DNA of 64,000 nt. Source: Saccharothrix luteola (GTDB lineage: Bacteria > Actinomycetota > Actinomycetes > Mycobacteriales > Pseudonocardiaceae). Positions 1 to 8,868 of the stretch are shown one piece after another. Location of the stretch: assembly GCF_020859565.1 (NCBI RefSeq), contig NZ_JAJHUO010000003.1, positions 387,789 through 451,788 of the forward strand, written 5' to 3'. The notes under the pieces are model-generated. The model was not told the origin of the DNA and did not search any database. It saw only the letters and a list, made by a program, of their open reading frames with translations. Numbering within the stretch: position 1 is the first letter of the stretch; every line of letters starts with the position of its first letter. The position numbers and the translations under genes were made by a program.

Positions 1-63
1 CACGACCAGGTCGAAGGCGCCGTGTCCCAGCGCCTCGCGCGCCTTGGCCCGTTGCTCACTCAT
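1..63 (-). CDS. glpD: Glycerol-3-phosphate dehydrogenase, N-terminal fragment (cut by window edge)
   Basis: Only the first 21 codons are present. The reading starts at an ATG at 61-63 that overlaps the glpK stop in an ATGAGTGA arrangement. The peptide begins [13 protein letters not shown] and ends FDLVV, just where actinobacterial GlpD proteins enter their FAD-binding Rossmann glycine motif. GlpD oxidises glycerol-3-phosphate to DHAP at the membrane, the step after GlpK. The assignment relies on this short N-terminus plus the fourth position in a gylR-glpF-glpK operon. Another FAD enzyme cannot be excluded from 21 residues. Confidence 0.6.
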   Translation of the reverse strand, partial: MSEQRAKAREALGHGAFDLVV

Positions 64-1546
64 CGTTGTCGTCCTCGTCAATCCAGCCGACGGTCCGCTC
101 GACCGCCTTCTTCCACTTGCGGTAGCCCTTGTCGCGGGTCTTCGCGTCCATGGTCGGCAGCCACTCGGCGGCCTTGTGCCAGTTCTCGCGCAGGCTCTCG
201 GTGTCCGACCAGTAGCCGACCGCGAGGCCCGCCGCGTAGGCCGCGCCCAGGCACGTGGTCTCGGCGACGATCGGCCGCACCACGGGCACGTCCAGCACGT
301 CGGACAGGAAGCCCATGAGCAGGTTGTTGGCGGTCATGCCGCCGTCGACCTTCAGCGCGACCAGTTCCACGCCCGAGTCGGCGTTCATCGCGTCCACGAC
401 CTCGCGGGTCTGCCACGCGGTGGCCTCCAGCACCGCGCGGGCGATGTGGCCCTTGTCGATGTAGCCGGTGAGGCCCGCGATGATGCCGCGCGCGTCGGAC
501 CGCCAGTGCGGCGCGAACAGGCCGGAGAACGCGGGCACGAAGTACGCGCCGCCGTTGTCCCGCACCGACCGCGCCAGCGTCTCGATCTCCGGTGCGCTGG
601 AGATCAGCCCCATCTTGTCCCGGAACCACTGCACCAACGCGCCGGTGACCGCGATCGCGCCTTCCAGCGCGTACGCGGCCGGCTGGTCGCCGATCTTGTA
701 GCCGACCGTGGTCAGCAGGCCGTTCTCCGACACCACCGGCTTGTCACCGGTGTTGACCAGCAGGAAGCTGCCGGTGCCGTAGGTGCACTTGCCCTCGCCG
801 GGCGAGTAGCAGGTCTGGCCGAACAGCGCCGCCTGCTGGTCGCCGAGCGCGGACGCCACGGGCACGCCCTCCAGCGTGCCGGTCGCGGTGCCGTAGACCT
901 CGGCGGACGAGCGGATCTCCGGCAGCATCGCCTTGGGCACGCCGATCGCGTCGACCAGCTCGTCGTCCCAGTCCAGCGTCGCCAGGTTCATCAGCATGGT
1001 GCGGCTGGCGTTGGTGACATCGGTGACGTGGCGGCCGGTGAGCTTCCAGATCAGCCAGGTGTCCATGGTGCCGAACAGCACCTCGCCCGCCTCGGCGCGG
1101 GCGCGCAGGCCGTCGACGTGGTCGAGCAGCCAGCGGACCTTGGGCCCGGAGAAGTAGGTGGCCAGCGGCAGGCCGCACTTGTCGCGGAACCGGTTCTGGT
1201 CGCCGAGCTCCTTGACCAGCTGGTCGGTGCGGGTGTCCTGCCAGACGATCGCGTTGTGCACGGGCTTGCCGGTGGCCTTGTCCCACACCAGCGTGGTCTC
1301 GCGCTGGTTGGTGATGCCGACGGCGGCCAGGTCGTGCACGGTCAGCGACGCCTTCTGCAGCGCGCCGTGCACGACGTCGAGCACGTTGGCCCAGATCTCC
1401 TCGGCGTCGTGCTCGACCCAGCCGGGCTTGGGGAAGATCTGCCGGTGCTCCTTCTGCGCCACGGACACGATCGCGCCGCCGTGGTCGAAGACGATGCAGC
1501 GTGAGGAGGTCGTGCCCTGGTCGATGGCTGCGATGTAGGTGCTCAC
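56..1546 (-). CDS. glpK: Glycerol kinase
   Basis: A 496-residue FGGY-family kinase, the usual GlpK length. It phosphorylates glycerol with ATP to glycerol-3-phosphate in the cytoplasm. The N-terminus reads [19 protein letters not shown], the ATP-binding DQGTTSSR signature. Later come [18 protein letters not shown] and the C-terminal [10 protein letters not shown] segment typical of FGGY kinases. It lies 13 bp downstream of glpF and overlaps the start of glpD, so the three are almost certainly co-transcribed and translationally coupled. Control is expected from the upstream IclR-type regulator through the operator before glpF. Confidence 0.97.
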   Translation of the reverse strand: MSTYIAAIDQGTTSSRCIVFDHGGAIVSVAQKEHRQIFPKPGWVEHDAEEIWANVLDVVHGALQKASLTVHDLAAVGITNQRETTLVWDKATGKPVHNAIVWQDTRTDQLVKELGDQNRFRDKCGLPLATYFSGPKVRWLLDHVDGLRARAEAGEVLFGTMDTWLIWKLTGRHVTDVTNASRTMLMNLATLDWDDELVDAIGVPKAMLPEIRSSAEVYGTATGTLEGVPVASALGDQQAALFGQTCYSPGEGKCTYGTGSFLLVNTGDKPVVSENGLLTTVGYKIGDQPAAYALEGAIAVTGALVQWFRDKMGLISSAPEIETLARSVRDNGGAYFVPAFSGLFAPHWRSDARGIIAGLTGYIDKGHIARAVLEATAWQTREVVDAMNADSGVELVALKVDGGMTANNLLMGFLSDVLDVPVVRPIVAETTCLGAAYAAGLAVGYWSDTESLRENWHKAAEWLPTMDAKTRDKGYRKWKKAVERTVGWIDEDDNDE

Positions 1547-1559
1547 GGTGGGACGCTCC

Positions 1560-2270
1560 TCAGTAGACGGCGATGTCGACGAGCCCGGCCAATGCTCCGC
1601 CGATCAGGGGACCGACGACGGGGACCCAGGCGTATCCCCAGTCCGATCCACCCTTTCCGGGGATCGGCAGGACGGCGTGCGCGAGGCGGGGGCCGAGGTC
1701 GCGCGCGGGGTTGATGGCGTAGCCGGTGGGCCCGCCCAGCGACATGCCGATGCCGACGACCAGCAGGGCGACGATCAGGACGCCGGTGCCGGAGGTCTCC
1801 AGGCCCTTGGTCTGGCCGGTCGCCAGGATGACGAACACCAGCACGAACGTGGCGATGACCTCGGTGGTCAGGTTCTGCGCGCGGTGGCGGACCTCGGGGC
1901 CGGTGGCGAAGACGCCGAGCACGTCGCCGGTGTTGGCGCGGAACTGGCCGAGGTAGGCGAGGTAGCACAGGACGGCGCCGGTGAACGCGCCGAGGAACTG
2001 GGCGAGCAGGTAGAGCGGGACGGTGCTCCAGTCGCCGTTGTGGATGGCCAGGCCGACGGTGACGGCCGGGTTGAGGTGCGCGCCGGACAGCGGCGCGACC
2101 GCGTAGGCGCCGGCGAGGACCGCGAACCCCCAGCCGAACGTGATCACCGCCCATCCCGCGCCGTTCGACTTCGACTTCGCCAACACCACGCCCGCGACGA
2201 CGCCGTTGCCGAGCAGCAACAGCAGTGCGGTGCCGAGGAACTCACCGATGAAGATCGACTGGTTGGTCAT
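1560..2270 (-). CDS. glpF: Glycerol uptake facilitator (aquaglyceroporin)
   Basis: A 236-residue MIP channel that admits glycerol for GlpK. It carries both half-helix NPA motifs, [10 protein letters not shown] and [11 protein letters not shown]; the Asp after the second NPA-Arg is the aquaglyceroporin signature. Six hydrophobic segments can be read. The start at 2268-2270 ([13 protein letters not shown]) was chosen over a longer frame opening at 2354 because an AGAGAGGG ribosome-binding site sits just upstream and the extra N-terminus is unrelated to the family. A palindromic operator lies 28 bp upstream. First structural gene of the glycerol operon. Confidence 0.95.
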   Translation of the reverse strand: MTNQSIFIGEFLGTALLLLLGNGVVAGVVLAKSKSNGAGWAVITFGWGFAVLAGAYAVAPLSGAHLNPAVTVGLAIHNGDWSTVPLYLLAQFLGAFTGAVLCYLAYLGQFRANTGDVLGVFATGPEVRHRAQNLTTEVIATFVLVFVILATGQTKGLETSGTGVLIVALLVVGIGMSLGGPTGYAINPARDLGPRLAHAVLPIPGKGGSDWGYAWVPVVGPLIGGALAGLVDIAVY

Positions 2271-2297
2271 CCACGCGCCCTCTCTGGCCTGAATGCC

Positions 2298-2314
2298 GTT
2301 CGACAATGTCGTAC
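2298..2314. promoter_or_regulatory. GylR-type operator upstream of glpF
   Basis: GTTCGACAATGTCGTAC is a 7-bp inverted repeat around a 3-nt centre with one mismatch. The same motif, perfectly palindromic (GTTCGACCATGTCGAAC), occurs before the regulator gene at 3164-3180. Two copies of one dyad before glpF and before the adjacent IclR regulator support a shared repressor site. Confidence 0.75.
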
Positions 2315-2373
2315 GGTGCGCGTGAATCCTGTGCCGACGCTCACAAGATGTCAACCCTTCCGGAACGCCCGCG

Positions 2374-3141
2374 TCACCAGGGGATGGCGCCGAGCTCGCG
2401 CGAGATGGACCGCGCGGCCTCGCGCACGTAGGACACGAGGTCCGTGCGCGGCTGCTTCTTCTCGTCGCACAGCCGCTCGACGGGACCGGAGATCCCGACC
2501 GCGCCCACGGTCACCAGCCGCCGGTCCCGGATGGGCGCGGCCAGCGACACCTCGCCCTCGACCAGCTCCTCGACCTCGGACGCCCAGCCACGGCTCCTGA
2601 CCTGCTCCAACGCCTCGCCCAGCCGGTCGAGGTCGGTGATCGTGGCGGCGGTGTAGGCCTTCAGGGGCTCGTCGTCGGCGAGGCCGAGCCCGACCGGGTC
2701 GTCGGCGAGCAGGACCTTGCCCAACGCGCTGGCGTGCGCGGGGAGCAGCGCGCCGACCTCGAGGACCTGGCGGGAGTTGTCCGGGCGGAAGACGTGGTGC
2801 ACGACCAGGACCTGGTTCTCGTGCAGGGTGCCGATGCGGACGCTCTCCATGCTGCGCGAGGCCAGCGAGTCCGACCAGTTCAGCGCGCGGGTGCGCAGCT
2901 CGTTGCCGTCGAGGTAGCTGCTGCCGATGTGGAACAGCGCCGCGCCGAGCTGGTACTTGCCCGTGTCCGGCGACTGCTCGACGAACCCGACCAGCTGCAA
3001 CGTGCGGAGGATGCCGTGCACGGTCGGTTTGGGCAGGTCGAGGGCCCGGGCGAGCTCCGCCACCCCCATCCGCCGCGCGCCGCTGGCCAGCAGCCGCAAC
3101 ACCGCGGCTGCCCGTTCGATGGACTGGATGGGACCGGGCAC
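2374..3141 (-). CDS. gylR: IclR-family transcriptional regulator of the glycerol operon
   Basis: A 255-residue IclR protein: winged helix in about residues 5-70 ([15 protein letters not shown]...[32 protein letters not shown]) and a C-terminal effector domain from about 85 ([13 protein letters not shown] is the usual IclR effector-domain motif). It directly precedes glpF, as gylR precedes gylCABX in Streptomyces, where GylR represses glycerol genes until glycerol-3-phosphate accumulates. The start is a GTG at 3139-3141. Its own promoter region carries the perfect palindrome at 3164-3180, so autoregulation is likely. Confidence 0.9.
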   Translation of the reverse strand: MPGPIQSIERAAAVLRLLASGARRMGVAELARALDLPKPTVHGILRTLQLVGFVEQSPDTGKYQLGAALFHIGSSYLDGNELRTRALNWSDSLASRSMESVRIGTLHENQVLVVHHVFRPDNSRQVLEVGALLPAHASALGKVLLADDPVGLGLADDEPLKAYTAATITDLDRLGEALEQVRSRGWASEVEELVEGEVSLAAPIRDRRLVTVGAVGISGPVERLCDEKKQPRTDLVSYVREAARSISRELGAIPW

Positions 3142-3163
3142 GCGATCACTCTAGCGCGATGTC

Positions 3164-3180
3164 GTTCGACCATGTCGAAC
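3164..3180. promoter_or_regulatory. GylR-type operator upstream of gylR
   Basis: GTTCGACCATGTCGAAC is a perfect 7-bp inverted repeat with a 3-nt centre, 23 bp before the gylR start. It matches the site at 2298-2314 at all but two positions. A third GTCG half-like element follows at 3182-3185. Confidence 0.75.
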
Positions 3181-3323
3181 TGTGTCGTGCGTCGGTCGGA
3201 CTCCTCCCGGCCGCGCTGCCGGCCGGTTCCCGCCGCGGGTCACCCGACCGGGCAGGACCGATGGCCGCACTGGGCCGTTCGGCGCAAACTCGCCGGGGGA
3301 CGTGCCCTTGGAGAGGAGCCGAC

Positions 3324-4382
3324 ATGAAGATCCGAGTGCTCGCCGCGGTCGGTGCGGTGGTCGCCGCCGTGCTGACGCCCGCGACCGCGAGCGCCGAGCC
3401 GATGACGGTGGTGGCGCAGGGCCTGGACAACCCGCGCGGCCTGGCGTTCGCACCGGACGGGGCGCTGTACGTCGCCGAGGCCGGCCGGGGCGGGGCCGGG
3501 CCGTGCTTCCCCGGTCCGGAGGGCCAGGACGTCTGCTTCGGCGACTCCGGGGCCGTCACCAGGGTCGCCGAGGGCGCGCAGCACCGGGTGATCACCGGTC
3601 TGCCGTCGATCGCCGCGGCGGACGGTTCCGGCGCGATCGGTCCGAGCGACGTGGACCCGCGTGGTATCGGCGGGCTGTACTTCACCGTCGGGCTGGGCGC
3701 CGACCCCGCCGTGCGCGACGCGCTCCCGCCACTGGCGCGCGACGCGTCCGCCTGGCTGCTGCGCGGGCACGACGGCCGCTGGGAGCAGGTGGCCGACATC
3801 GGCGCGCACGAGGCGCGGGCGAACCCGGACGGCGGTCCGGTGGACACCAACCCGACCTCGCTGACGGCCGCGCCCGGCGGCCGGGCCGTGGTCGACGCGG
3901 GCGGCAACTCGCTGCTGCTGGCCCACCAGCACGGGATCTCGACGCTCGCGGTCTTCGACACCAGGACGATCGGCGGTCAGCCGGTGCAGTCCGTGCCGAC
4001 CTCGGTGGCGCGCGGTCGGGACAACGCCCTCTACGTCGGCGAGCTCACCGGTTTCCCGTTCCCGCCCGGCGAGGCGCGCGTGCACCGCGTGGCGCCAGGA
4101 CGCGGGCCCGCGGTCTTCGCCGAGGGGTTCACCAACATCATCGACATCGCCTTCGACAGCCGGGGCAGGCTCTACGTGCTGGAGATCGCGCACCACGGGC
4201 TGACCTCGGGCGACCCGACCGGCGCGCTGATCCGGGTCGACCACGACGGCGCGCGCACCACCGTCGCGTCGGCCGGGCTGGTCATGCCCGGCGGCCTCGC
4301 CATCCGCGGCGGCGCGGCCTACGTCTCCAACTGCGGCGTGTGCGCCGGGGGAGGCACCGTCGTCCGCATCCCGCTGAGCTGA
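3324..4382 (+). CDS. Secreted ScyD/ScyE-family beta-propeller protein
   Basis: 352 residues. Residues 1-24 (MKIRVLAAVGAVVAAVLTPA then TASA) form a Sec signal peptide with an Ala-x-Ala cleavage region. The mature part opens with GLDNPRGLAFAPDGALYVAEAG, an NHL/SMP30-like propeller blade. DNPRG/NPTSL and VMPGGLAIRGGAAYVSNCGVC match the ScyD/ScyE family of actinobacterial secreted proteins; their biochemical role is generally unknown. The ATG at 3324 follows GAGAGGAG. Monocistronic, facing away from the glycerol operon. Family confident, function not. Confidence 0.75.
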   Translation: MKIRVLAAVGAVVAAVLTPATASAEPMTVVAQGLDNPRGLAFAPDGALYVAEAGRGGAGPCFPGPEGQDVCFGDSGAVTRVAEGAQHRVITGLPSIAAADGSGAIGPSDVDPRGIGGLYFTVGLGADPAVRDALPPLARDASAWLLRGHDGRWEQVADIGAHEARANPDGGPVDTNPTSLTAAPGGRAVVDAGGNSLLLAHQHGISTLAVFDTRTIGGQPVQSVPTSVARGRDNALYVGELTGFPFPPGEARVHRVAPGRGPAVFAEGFTNIIDIAFDSRGRLYVLEIAHHGLTSGDPTGALIRVDHDGARTTVASAGLVMPGGLAIRGGAAYVSNCGVCAGGGTVVRIPLS

Positions 4383-4399
4383 CCTGCCGGACCCGCGGC

Positions 4400-5296
4400 C
4401 TAGAGGTCCAACGACCAGGTCTGCGCCTCCACGTCACGTCCGAACAGGCGCTCCGGCGTGCTCTTGTCGATCGTGAACCCGACCTTCTCGTAGATGTGCC
4501 GCGACGCCGCCAGCCCCGCCACGGTCCACAGCTCCATCCGCTCGTACCCGGCACGGCGGGCGAAGCGGAGGCATTCGTCGACCAGCCGCGCGCCGATGCC
4601 CAGACCCCGCGCGGCGGGTTCGACGAGCAGCAGGCGGAGCTTGGCGGTGCGGTGGTCCACCCGCGTGCAGAAGATCGAGCCGACCGGTTCGCCGTCGACC
4701 TCGGCGATCCACGCCGCCTCGCGGTCGGGGGAGTGGTGCTCCCCGTACTCGCCCGCGACCCGCGCGACCAAGGCCTCGAAGGTCTGGTCGAAGCCGCACT
4801 CCTCGGCGTACCGGACCCCGTGCCGGTTGACCACCCACCCGAGGTCGCCCGGGCGCAACGGCCGCAGCAGGTAGGCCCGGGGCGTGCCGGTGAGCAGGCG
4901 CTCGATCCTCCGCATCGACGCCACCAGGTCGACCCGGTCCGCCGGCGGCACCCGGTCCAGCAGCGCGGCGACCTCGGCGTCGGACCGGGCGTCCAGGTCG
5001 GCGAACACGGACTCGCCCCGCGGCGTGAGGGCGACGACGTGGCGGCGCGAGTCGCGCTCGGACGCCGTGCGGGTGACCAGGCCGGCACGGTCGAAGCCGG
5101 TCAGGATGCGGCTGAGGTAGCCCGCGTCCAGCGACAGCGCCGTGCGGAGGTCGGCCGCCTCGCGCGGGCCCGCGGCCAGCTCGAACAGCACCCGCACCTC
5201 GGTCAGCGAGTACGGCGAGGCCAGGTAGCCGCGGTCGAGCACCCCGATCACGCCGGTGTAGAAGCGGTTGAACGCGCGGACGTCCGCGACCGTCAT
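4400..5296 (-). CDS. MarR regulator fused to a GNAT acetyltransferase
   Basis: 298 residues. About 1-145 is a MarR winged helix (LTEVRVLFELAAG, ADLRTALSLDAGYLSRILTGFDRAGLVTR, SERDSRRHVVALTPRG). About 148-298 is a GNAT domain with the acetyl-CoA loop ARGLGIGARLVDECLRFAR and the C-terminal YEKVGF strand. The protein probably senses a small molecule, represses itself and acetylates a substrate; the substrate is unknown. The start at 5294-5296 (MTVADVRAFNRFY) was chosen because it is preceded by GGGAG and by a double palindrome at 5298-5333. A longer open frame to 5755 runs into the next gene and was rejected. Confidence 0.85.
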   Translation of the reverse strand: MTVADVRAFNRFYTGVIGVLDRGYLASPYSLTEVRVLFELAAGPREAADLRTALSLDAGYLSRILTGFDRAGLVTRTASERDSRRHVVALTPRGESVFADLDARSDAEVAALLDRVPPADRVDLVASMRRIERLLTGTPRAYLLRPLRPGDLGWVVNRHGVRYAEECGFDQTFEALVARVAGEYGEHHSPDREAAWIAEVDGEPVGSIFCTRVDHRTAKLRLLLVEPAARGLGIGARLVDECLRFARRAGYERMELWTVAGLAASRHIYEKVGFTIDKSTPERLFGRDVEAQTWSLDL

Positions 5297-5297
5297 C

Positions 5298-5333
5298 GTT
5301 GACTCCCTCAACAGAAATGTTGACGGAGTCAAC
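5298..5333. promoter_or_regulatory. Double-palindrome operator over the MarR-GNAT translation start
   Basis: A 36-bp inverted repeat with two 16-bp arms (one mismatch) around GAAA. Each arm is itself a 15-bp dyad: GTTGACTCCCTCAAC at 5298-5312 and GTTGACGGAGTCAAC at 5319-5333. Their centres are 21 bp apart, two helical turns. It begins 2 bp upstream of the ATG and contains the ribosome-binding site. It could act as a DNA operator for two MarR dimers or as an RNA hairpin hiding the RBS. Confidence 0.75.
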
Positions 5334-5334
5334 C

Positions 5335-6768
5335 TTATCCCTGCGGTCGGTAGACGGCCAGGGCCGCGGGCCGGGACCGGAACTCGAACGTCGAGCCCGT
5401 GGGCCCGACCTCTCCGTCCGTCGCGATCGCCACCGCGCCGTCGAGCAGCCGCACGTCCAGCCGGCGCGTCTCCAGGTGCCCGTAGGTCCGGCTGCGGTGC
5501 AGGGAGCCGAGCAGCGCGCCGAGGAAGAACCGCGCCCGCGAGAACCGGGTGTCGGCGCGGATGTACCGGACGTCCATCAGCCCCGCGTCCAGGGCGGGCC
5601 GCATGGTCGGCGCGAAGCCCTTCGGCCGGTAGGGGCCGTTGCCGACGAACAGCATCCACACCAGCCGCCGTTCGCCGTTGAGCTCCACCCGCATCGGCCG
5701 CGACGTGCGCAGCACCCGGGCCAGCGCGATCGCCGCCGCCGGCCACTTGCCCCACCTGTCCTGCAACTGCTCCCGCAGCCGCACCATGTCGGGGTAGCCG
5801 CCGAGGCTCGCGGTGTTGACGAACCAGCGCGGCCCGGCGCCGTCGACGGTCACCGCCGCGAGGTCCACCAGCGCGCCGTCGCCGTCCGCGACCGCCCGCG
5901 CGGCGTCGTCCAGTCCCTGCACGCCGACGTCACGCGCGAAGTGGTTCAACGTCCCGGACGGCACCAGGACCAGTGGCAGCCGTCGCGCCGCTGCCAGCGC
6001 GGCGACCGCGGCCACCGACCCGTCACCGCCCGCCACCCCGAGTGCCTGCGGAGCGTGATCGGCGATCACCGTGTCGAGATCCTCGATTCCCACGATCGTG
6101 GCCTTCGGCCATTCCCGCAGGATCTCGTCGGTCGGATCGCCCGCGCCCAGGCCGGCGCTCGGGTTCACCACGACCGCGAGACCCTCGCCGTCGACCAGGG
6201 CCGCCAACGCCCGGTGCTCGCGCGCCGACGCGGGCTCGGTCCGCCCCAAGGGCCACCAACGCCTGGTCAGCAGGGCCGCGCCGACCCCGATCGCGGCGCC
6301 GGCGGCCACGTCGGACGGCCAGTGCACGCCGGTGTGCACCCGCGAGTAGGCCACCGCCGCCGCGACCGGCGCGATCGCCGTGGCCAGCGCGGGCGACTCC
6401 ATCGCCACCGCCGTGGTGAACGCCGACGCCGACGCCGCGTGCCCGGACGGGAACGACGACGACGTGGGGCGCCTCGTCAGCCGCCGGGGCACGTGGAGCA
6501 GGTCGGCGGCGGGCCGGCGGCGCGGGAACAGGCGTTTCGCGATCAGGCTCGCGCTGAAGCTCGCGCCGCCGATCGCGGCCACGCCGCGCAACCCCGCACG
6601 CCGCGTCACCCCTTTGCGCACCGCCAGCACCCCGGCCACCACGAGCCACAACAGGCTGTGGTTGGCGGCGCGCGACAATCGCTTCATCCCCTCGTCGACC
6701 GGCGAGGCGCGCAGCTCCCCGGTTCGGCTCATCAGGGCCAGGTCCAGGCGGTTCACTCGTCGGAGCAC
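5335..6768 (-). CDS. PAP2 phosphatase - diacylglycerol kinase fusion, membrane lipid enzyme
   Basis: 477 residues. The N-terminal half (about 30-180) is a PAP2/phosphatidic-acid phosphatase with several hydrophobic segments and the motifs KRLFPRRRP, FPSGHAASASAF and SRVHTGVHWPSDV (KxxxxxxRP, PSGH, SRxxxxxHxxxD). The C-terminal half (about 190-477) is a diacylglycerol/sphingosine-kinase catalytic domain with LAVVVNPSAG and GVAGGDGSVAAVA. One half should dephosphorylate a lipid phosphate and the other phosphorylate a lipid. Both sets of motifs look intact. The stop is 2 bp from the operator of the neighbouring MarR-GNAT gene, which is co-directional upstream-to-downstream. Confidence 0.88.
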   Translation of the reverse strand: MLRRVNRLDLALMSRTGELRASPVDEGMKRLSRAANHSLLWLVVAGVLAVRKGVTRRAGLRGVAAIGGASFSASLIAKRLFPRRRPAADLLHVPRRLTRRPTSSSFPSGHAASASAFTTAVAMESPALATAIAPVAAAVAYSRVHTGVHWPSDVAAGAAIGVGAALLTRRWWPLGRTEPASAREHRALAALVDGEGLAVVVNPSAGLGAGDPTDEILREWPKATIVGIEDLDTVIADHAPQALGVAGGDGSVAAVAALAAARRLPLVLVPSGTLNHFARDVGVQGLDDAARAVADGDGALVDLAAVTVDGAGPRWFVNTASLGGYPDMVRLREQLQDRWGKWPAAAIALARVLRTSRPMRVELNGERRLVWMLFVGNGPYRPKGFAPTMRPALDAGLMDVRYIRADTRFSRARFFLGALLGSLHRSRTYGHLETRRLDVRLLDGAVAIATDGEVGPTGSTFEFRSRPAALAVYRPQG

Positions 6769-6836
6769 ACAAGAACGTTATCCGCGAAATCGGTGCGACG
6801 CCCGATTGGATCACTGAGGAAAGCTCCGAATGCGCC

Positions 6837-6842
6837 TACTGT
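6837..6842 (+). promoter_or_regulatory. Candidate -10 element of pafA (leaderless transcript possible)
   Basis: TACTGT fits the actinobacterial TANNNT -10 consensus and ends 6 bp before the pafA ATG, placing the expected transcription start at or next to that ATG. The GAGGG before the ATG is too close to act as a normal ribosome-binding site. Read from sequence only; no -35 is convincing. Confidence 0.4.
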
Positions 6843-6848
6843 TGAGGG

Positions 6849-8207
6849 ATGCAGCGGCGGATCTTCGGCATTGAGACTGAGTTCGGGGTGACCTGCACCT
6901 TCCACGGGCAGCGCAGGCTGTCCCCGGATGAGGTCGCGCGTTATCTGTTCCGCCGGGTCGTCTCGTGGGGACGCTCGTCGAACGTCTTCCTGCGCAACGG
7001 CTCTCGGCTCTACCTGGACGTGGGCTCGCACCCCGAGTACGCGACGGCGGAATGCGACGACCTCGCCCAGCTCGTCACGCATGACAAGGCTGGTGAGCGG
7101 ATCCTCGAAGACCTGCTCGTCGACGCCGAGCGCAGGCTCGCCGACGAGGGCATCGGGGGAGACATCTTCCTGTTCAAGAACAACACCGACTCCGCGGGCA
7201 ACTCCTACGGTTGCCACGAGAACTACCTGGTCGCGCGGGCGGGGGAGTTCTCCCGCATCGCCGACGTCCTGCTGCCGTTCCTGGTGACCAGGCAGCTCAT
7301 CTGCGGCGCGGGCAAGGTGCTCCAGACGCCGCGCGGAGCGGTCTACTGCCTCTCGCAGCGGGCCGAGCACATCTGGGAGGGCGTGTCCAGCGCCACCACC
7401 CGGTCCCGCCCGATCATCAACACCCGCGACGAGCCGCACGCCGACGCCGAGCGCTACCGCAGGCTCCACGTCATCGTCGGCGACTCGAACATGTCCGAGG
7501 TGACCACGCTGCTCAAGGTGGGCAGCGCCAACCTGGTGCTCGAGATGATCGAGCAGGGCGTCCAGTTCCGCGACTTCAGCCTGGACAACCCGATCCGCGC
7601 GATCCGCGAGATCAGCCACGACCTGACCGGCAGGCGCACCGTGCGGCTGGCGGGCGGCAAGGAGGCCTCGGCGCTGGACATCCAGCGCGAGTACTACGAG
7701 CGCGCGGTGGAGCACGTGGCCAAGCGCGCGCCGGACCCCATGGCCGAGCGGGTGCTGGAGCTGTGGGGCCGCACGTTGGACGCGGTCGCGTCGGAGGACC
7801 TGTCCAAGATCGACCGCGAGATCGACTGGGCCATCAAGTACCGGCTGATGGAGCGCTACCAGGCCAAGCACGACATGGACCTGTCCAACCCGCGCATCGC
7901 CCAGCTCGACCTCGCCTACCACGACATCCGGCGCGGCCGGGGCATCTTCGACCTGCTCCAGCGCAAGGACCAGGTGGAGCGGGTGACCGACGACGGCGAG
8001 ATCGAGGCCGCCAAGGACACCCCGCCGCAGACCACGCGGGCCAAGCTGCGCGGTGACTTCATCGCCGCCGCGCAGGCCGCGGGCCGCGACTTCACCGTCG
8101 ACTGGGTGCACCTGAAGCTCAACGACCAGGCGCAGCGCACCGTGCTGTGCAAGGACCCGTTCCGCGCCGTGGACGAGCGCGTGGAGCGGCTGATCTCCTC
8201 GCTCTAG
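6849..8207 (+). CDS. pafA: Pup--protein ligase PafA
   Basis: 452 residues, the typical PafA length. It attaches the C-terminal glutamate of Pup to substrate lysines through a gamma-glutamyl phosphate, marking proteins for the actinobacterial proteasome. The N-terminus [20 protein letters not shown] carries the GIETEFG nucleotide-binding strand of the glutamine-synthetase-like fold. [17 protein letters not shown] and [10 protein letters not shown] are further PafA/Dop signatures; a protein of this length beginning MQRRIFG is PafA rather than Dop. pafB and pafC lie 3.9 kb downstream, separated by an inserted gene group. Confidence 0.97.
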   Translation: MQRRIFGIETEFGVTCTFHGQRRLSPDEVARYLFRRVVSWGRSSNVFLRNGSRLYLDVGSHPEYATAECDDLAQLVTHDKAGERILEDLLVDAERRLADEGIGGDIFLFKNNTDSAGNSYGCHENYLVARAGEFSRIADVLLPFLVTRQLICGAGKVLQTPRGAVYCLSQRAEHIWEGVSSATTRSRPIINTRDEPHADAERYRRLHVIVGDSNMSEVTTLLKVGSANLVLEMIEQGVQFRDFSLDNPIRAIREISHDLTGRRTVRLAGGKEASALDIQREYYERAVEHVAKRAPDPMAERVLELWGRTLDAVASEDLSKIDREIDWAIKYRLMERYQAKHDMDLSNPRIAQLDLAYHDIRRGRGIFDLLQRKDQVERVTDDGEIEAAKDTPPQTTRAKLRGDFIAAAQAAGRDFTVDWVHLKLNDQAQRTVLCKDPFRAVDERVERLISSL

Positions 8208-8228
8208 CCGGGCGGGGCACGACGGGAC

Positions 8229-8260
8229 GACCCCGGGCCCACGTGGTCCGGGGTCTCTCT
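8229..8260 (+). terminator. Hairpin terminator after pafA
   Basis: GACCCCGG (8229-8236) pairs with CCGGGGTC (8248-8255), extendable by a few pairs in the loop, then TCTCT. It sits 21 bp after the pafA stop. It lacks a full T tract but fits high-GC actinobacterial terminators. Confidence 0.6.
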
Positions 8261-8279
8261 CGGCCCCATTGACAAAACA

Positions 8280-8307
8280 GATTTTTACGTACAACATGAT
8301 TTTTGCG
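8280..8307 (+). promoter_or_regulatory. AT-rich control region with GATTTTTRCG direct repeats
   Basis: GATTTTTACG (8280-8289) and GATTTTTGCG (8298-8307) are direct repeats 18 bp apart in an AT-rich island just before the ATG at 8308. TTGACA at 8269-8274 could be a -35. The repeats touch the start codon, as an autoregulatory operator of a small HTH protein would. Confidence 0.45.
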
Positions 8308-8868
8308 ATGAGAGACGTCCTGTACCTGGAGCAGATCGAGCAGGCCGAGGCACTGCTCAAGCCGCAGCGCATCGAGGTGCTGCGGCAACTGGCCGAGCCG
8401 CGGTCGTGCACCGAGGTGGCCGCGGCGCTCGACCAGACCCCGCAGCGGGTCTACTACCACGTGAAACGCCTGGTCGAAGCCGGTCTCGTGACGCAGGTGG
8501 CCGAGCGGCGCGTGCGCGGCATCAACGAAGGCGTGTACCAGGCGAGCGCGCGCTCGTACTGGCTGTCGCCGGGCCTGGTCGGCCGGCTCGGGCTGCGCCG
8601 CGCGCAGGACGAGCTCAGCCTGGGCTACCTGCTGGACCTCGTGGAACAGGTCCAGGCGGACATCGCGGGCCTGGACCGGACCCGGCCCGAGTTGCCGTCG
8701 CTCGGCGTGTCGGGCGAGATCCGGGTGCGGCCCGACCAGCGGCAGCAGTTCTTCGACGACCTGAAGACGACCTTGCAGGACCTGTTCGCCCGCTACGGCG
8801 GCGCGGAGGGCGACGCCTTCCGGCTGGCCGTGGCGTGCTACCCGAAGGAGGAGGAGACCGATGAGTGA
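8308..8868 (+). CDS. ArsR-like winged-helix regulator
   Basis: About 186 residues. Residues 10-70 form a helix-turn-helix (LLKPQRIEVLRQLAEPRSCTEVAAALD, then QRVYYHVKRLVEAGLVTQV). The remainder is a helical ligand/dimer domain of unknown specificity. The ATG at 8308 (MRDVLYLEQ) is preferred; upstream TTG and ATG codons at 8269 and 8296 would add AT-coded residues and overlap what looks like a promoter. It overlaps the downstream SRPBCC gene (ATGAGTGA), a pairing seen often between ArsR regulators and AHSA1/START-like proteins. Confidence 0.8.
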   Translation: MRDVLYLEQIEQAEALLKPQRIEVLRQLAEPRSCTEVAAALDQTPQRVYYHVKRLVEAGLVTQVAERRVRGINEGVYQASARSYWLSPGLVGRLGLRRAQDELSLGYLLDLVEQVQADIAGLDRTRPELPSLGVSGEIRVRPDQRQQFFDDLKTTLQDLFARYGGAEGDAFRLAVACYPKEEETDE

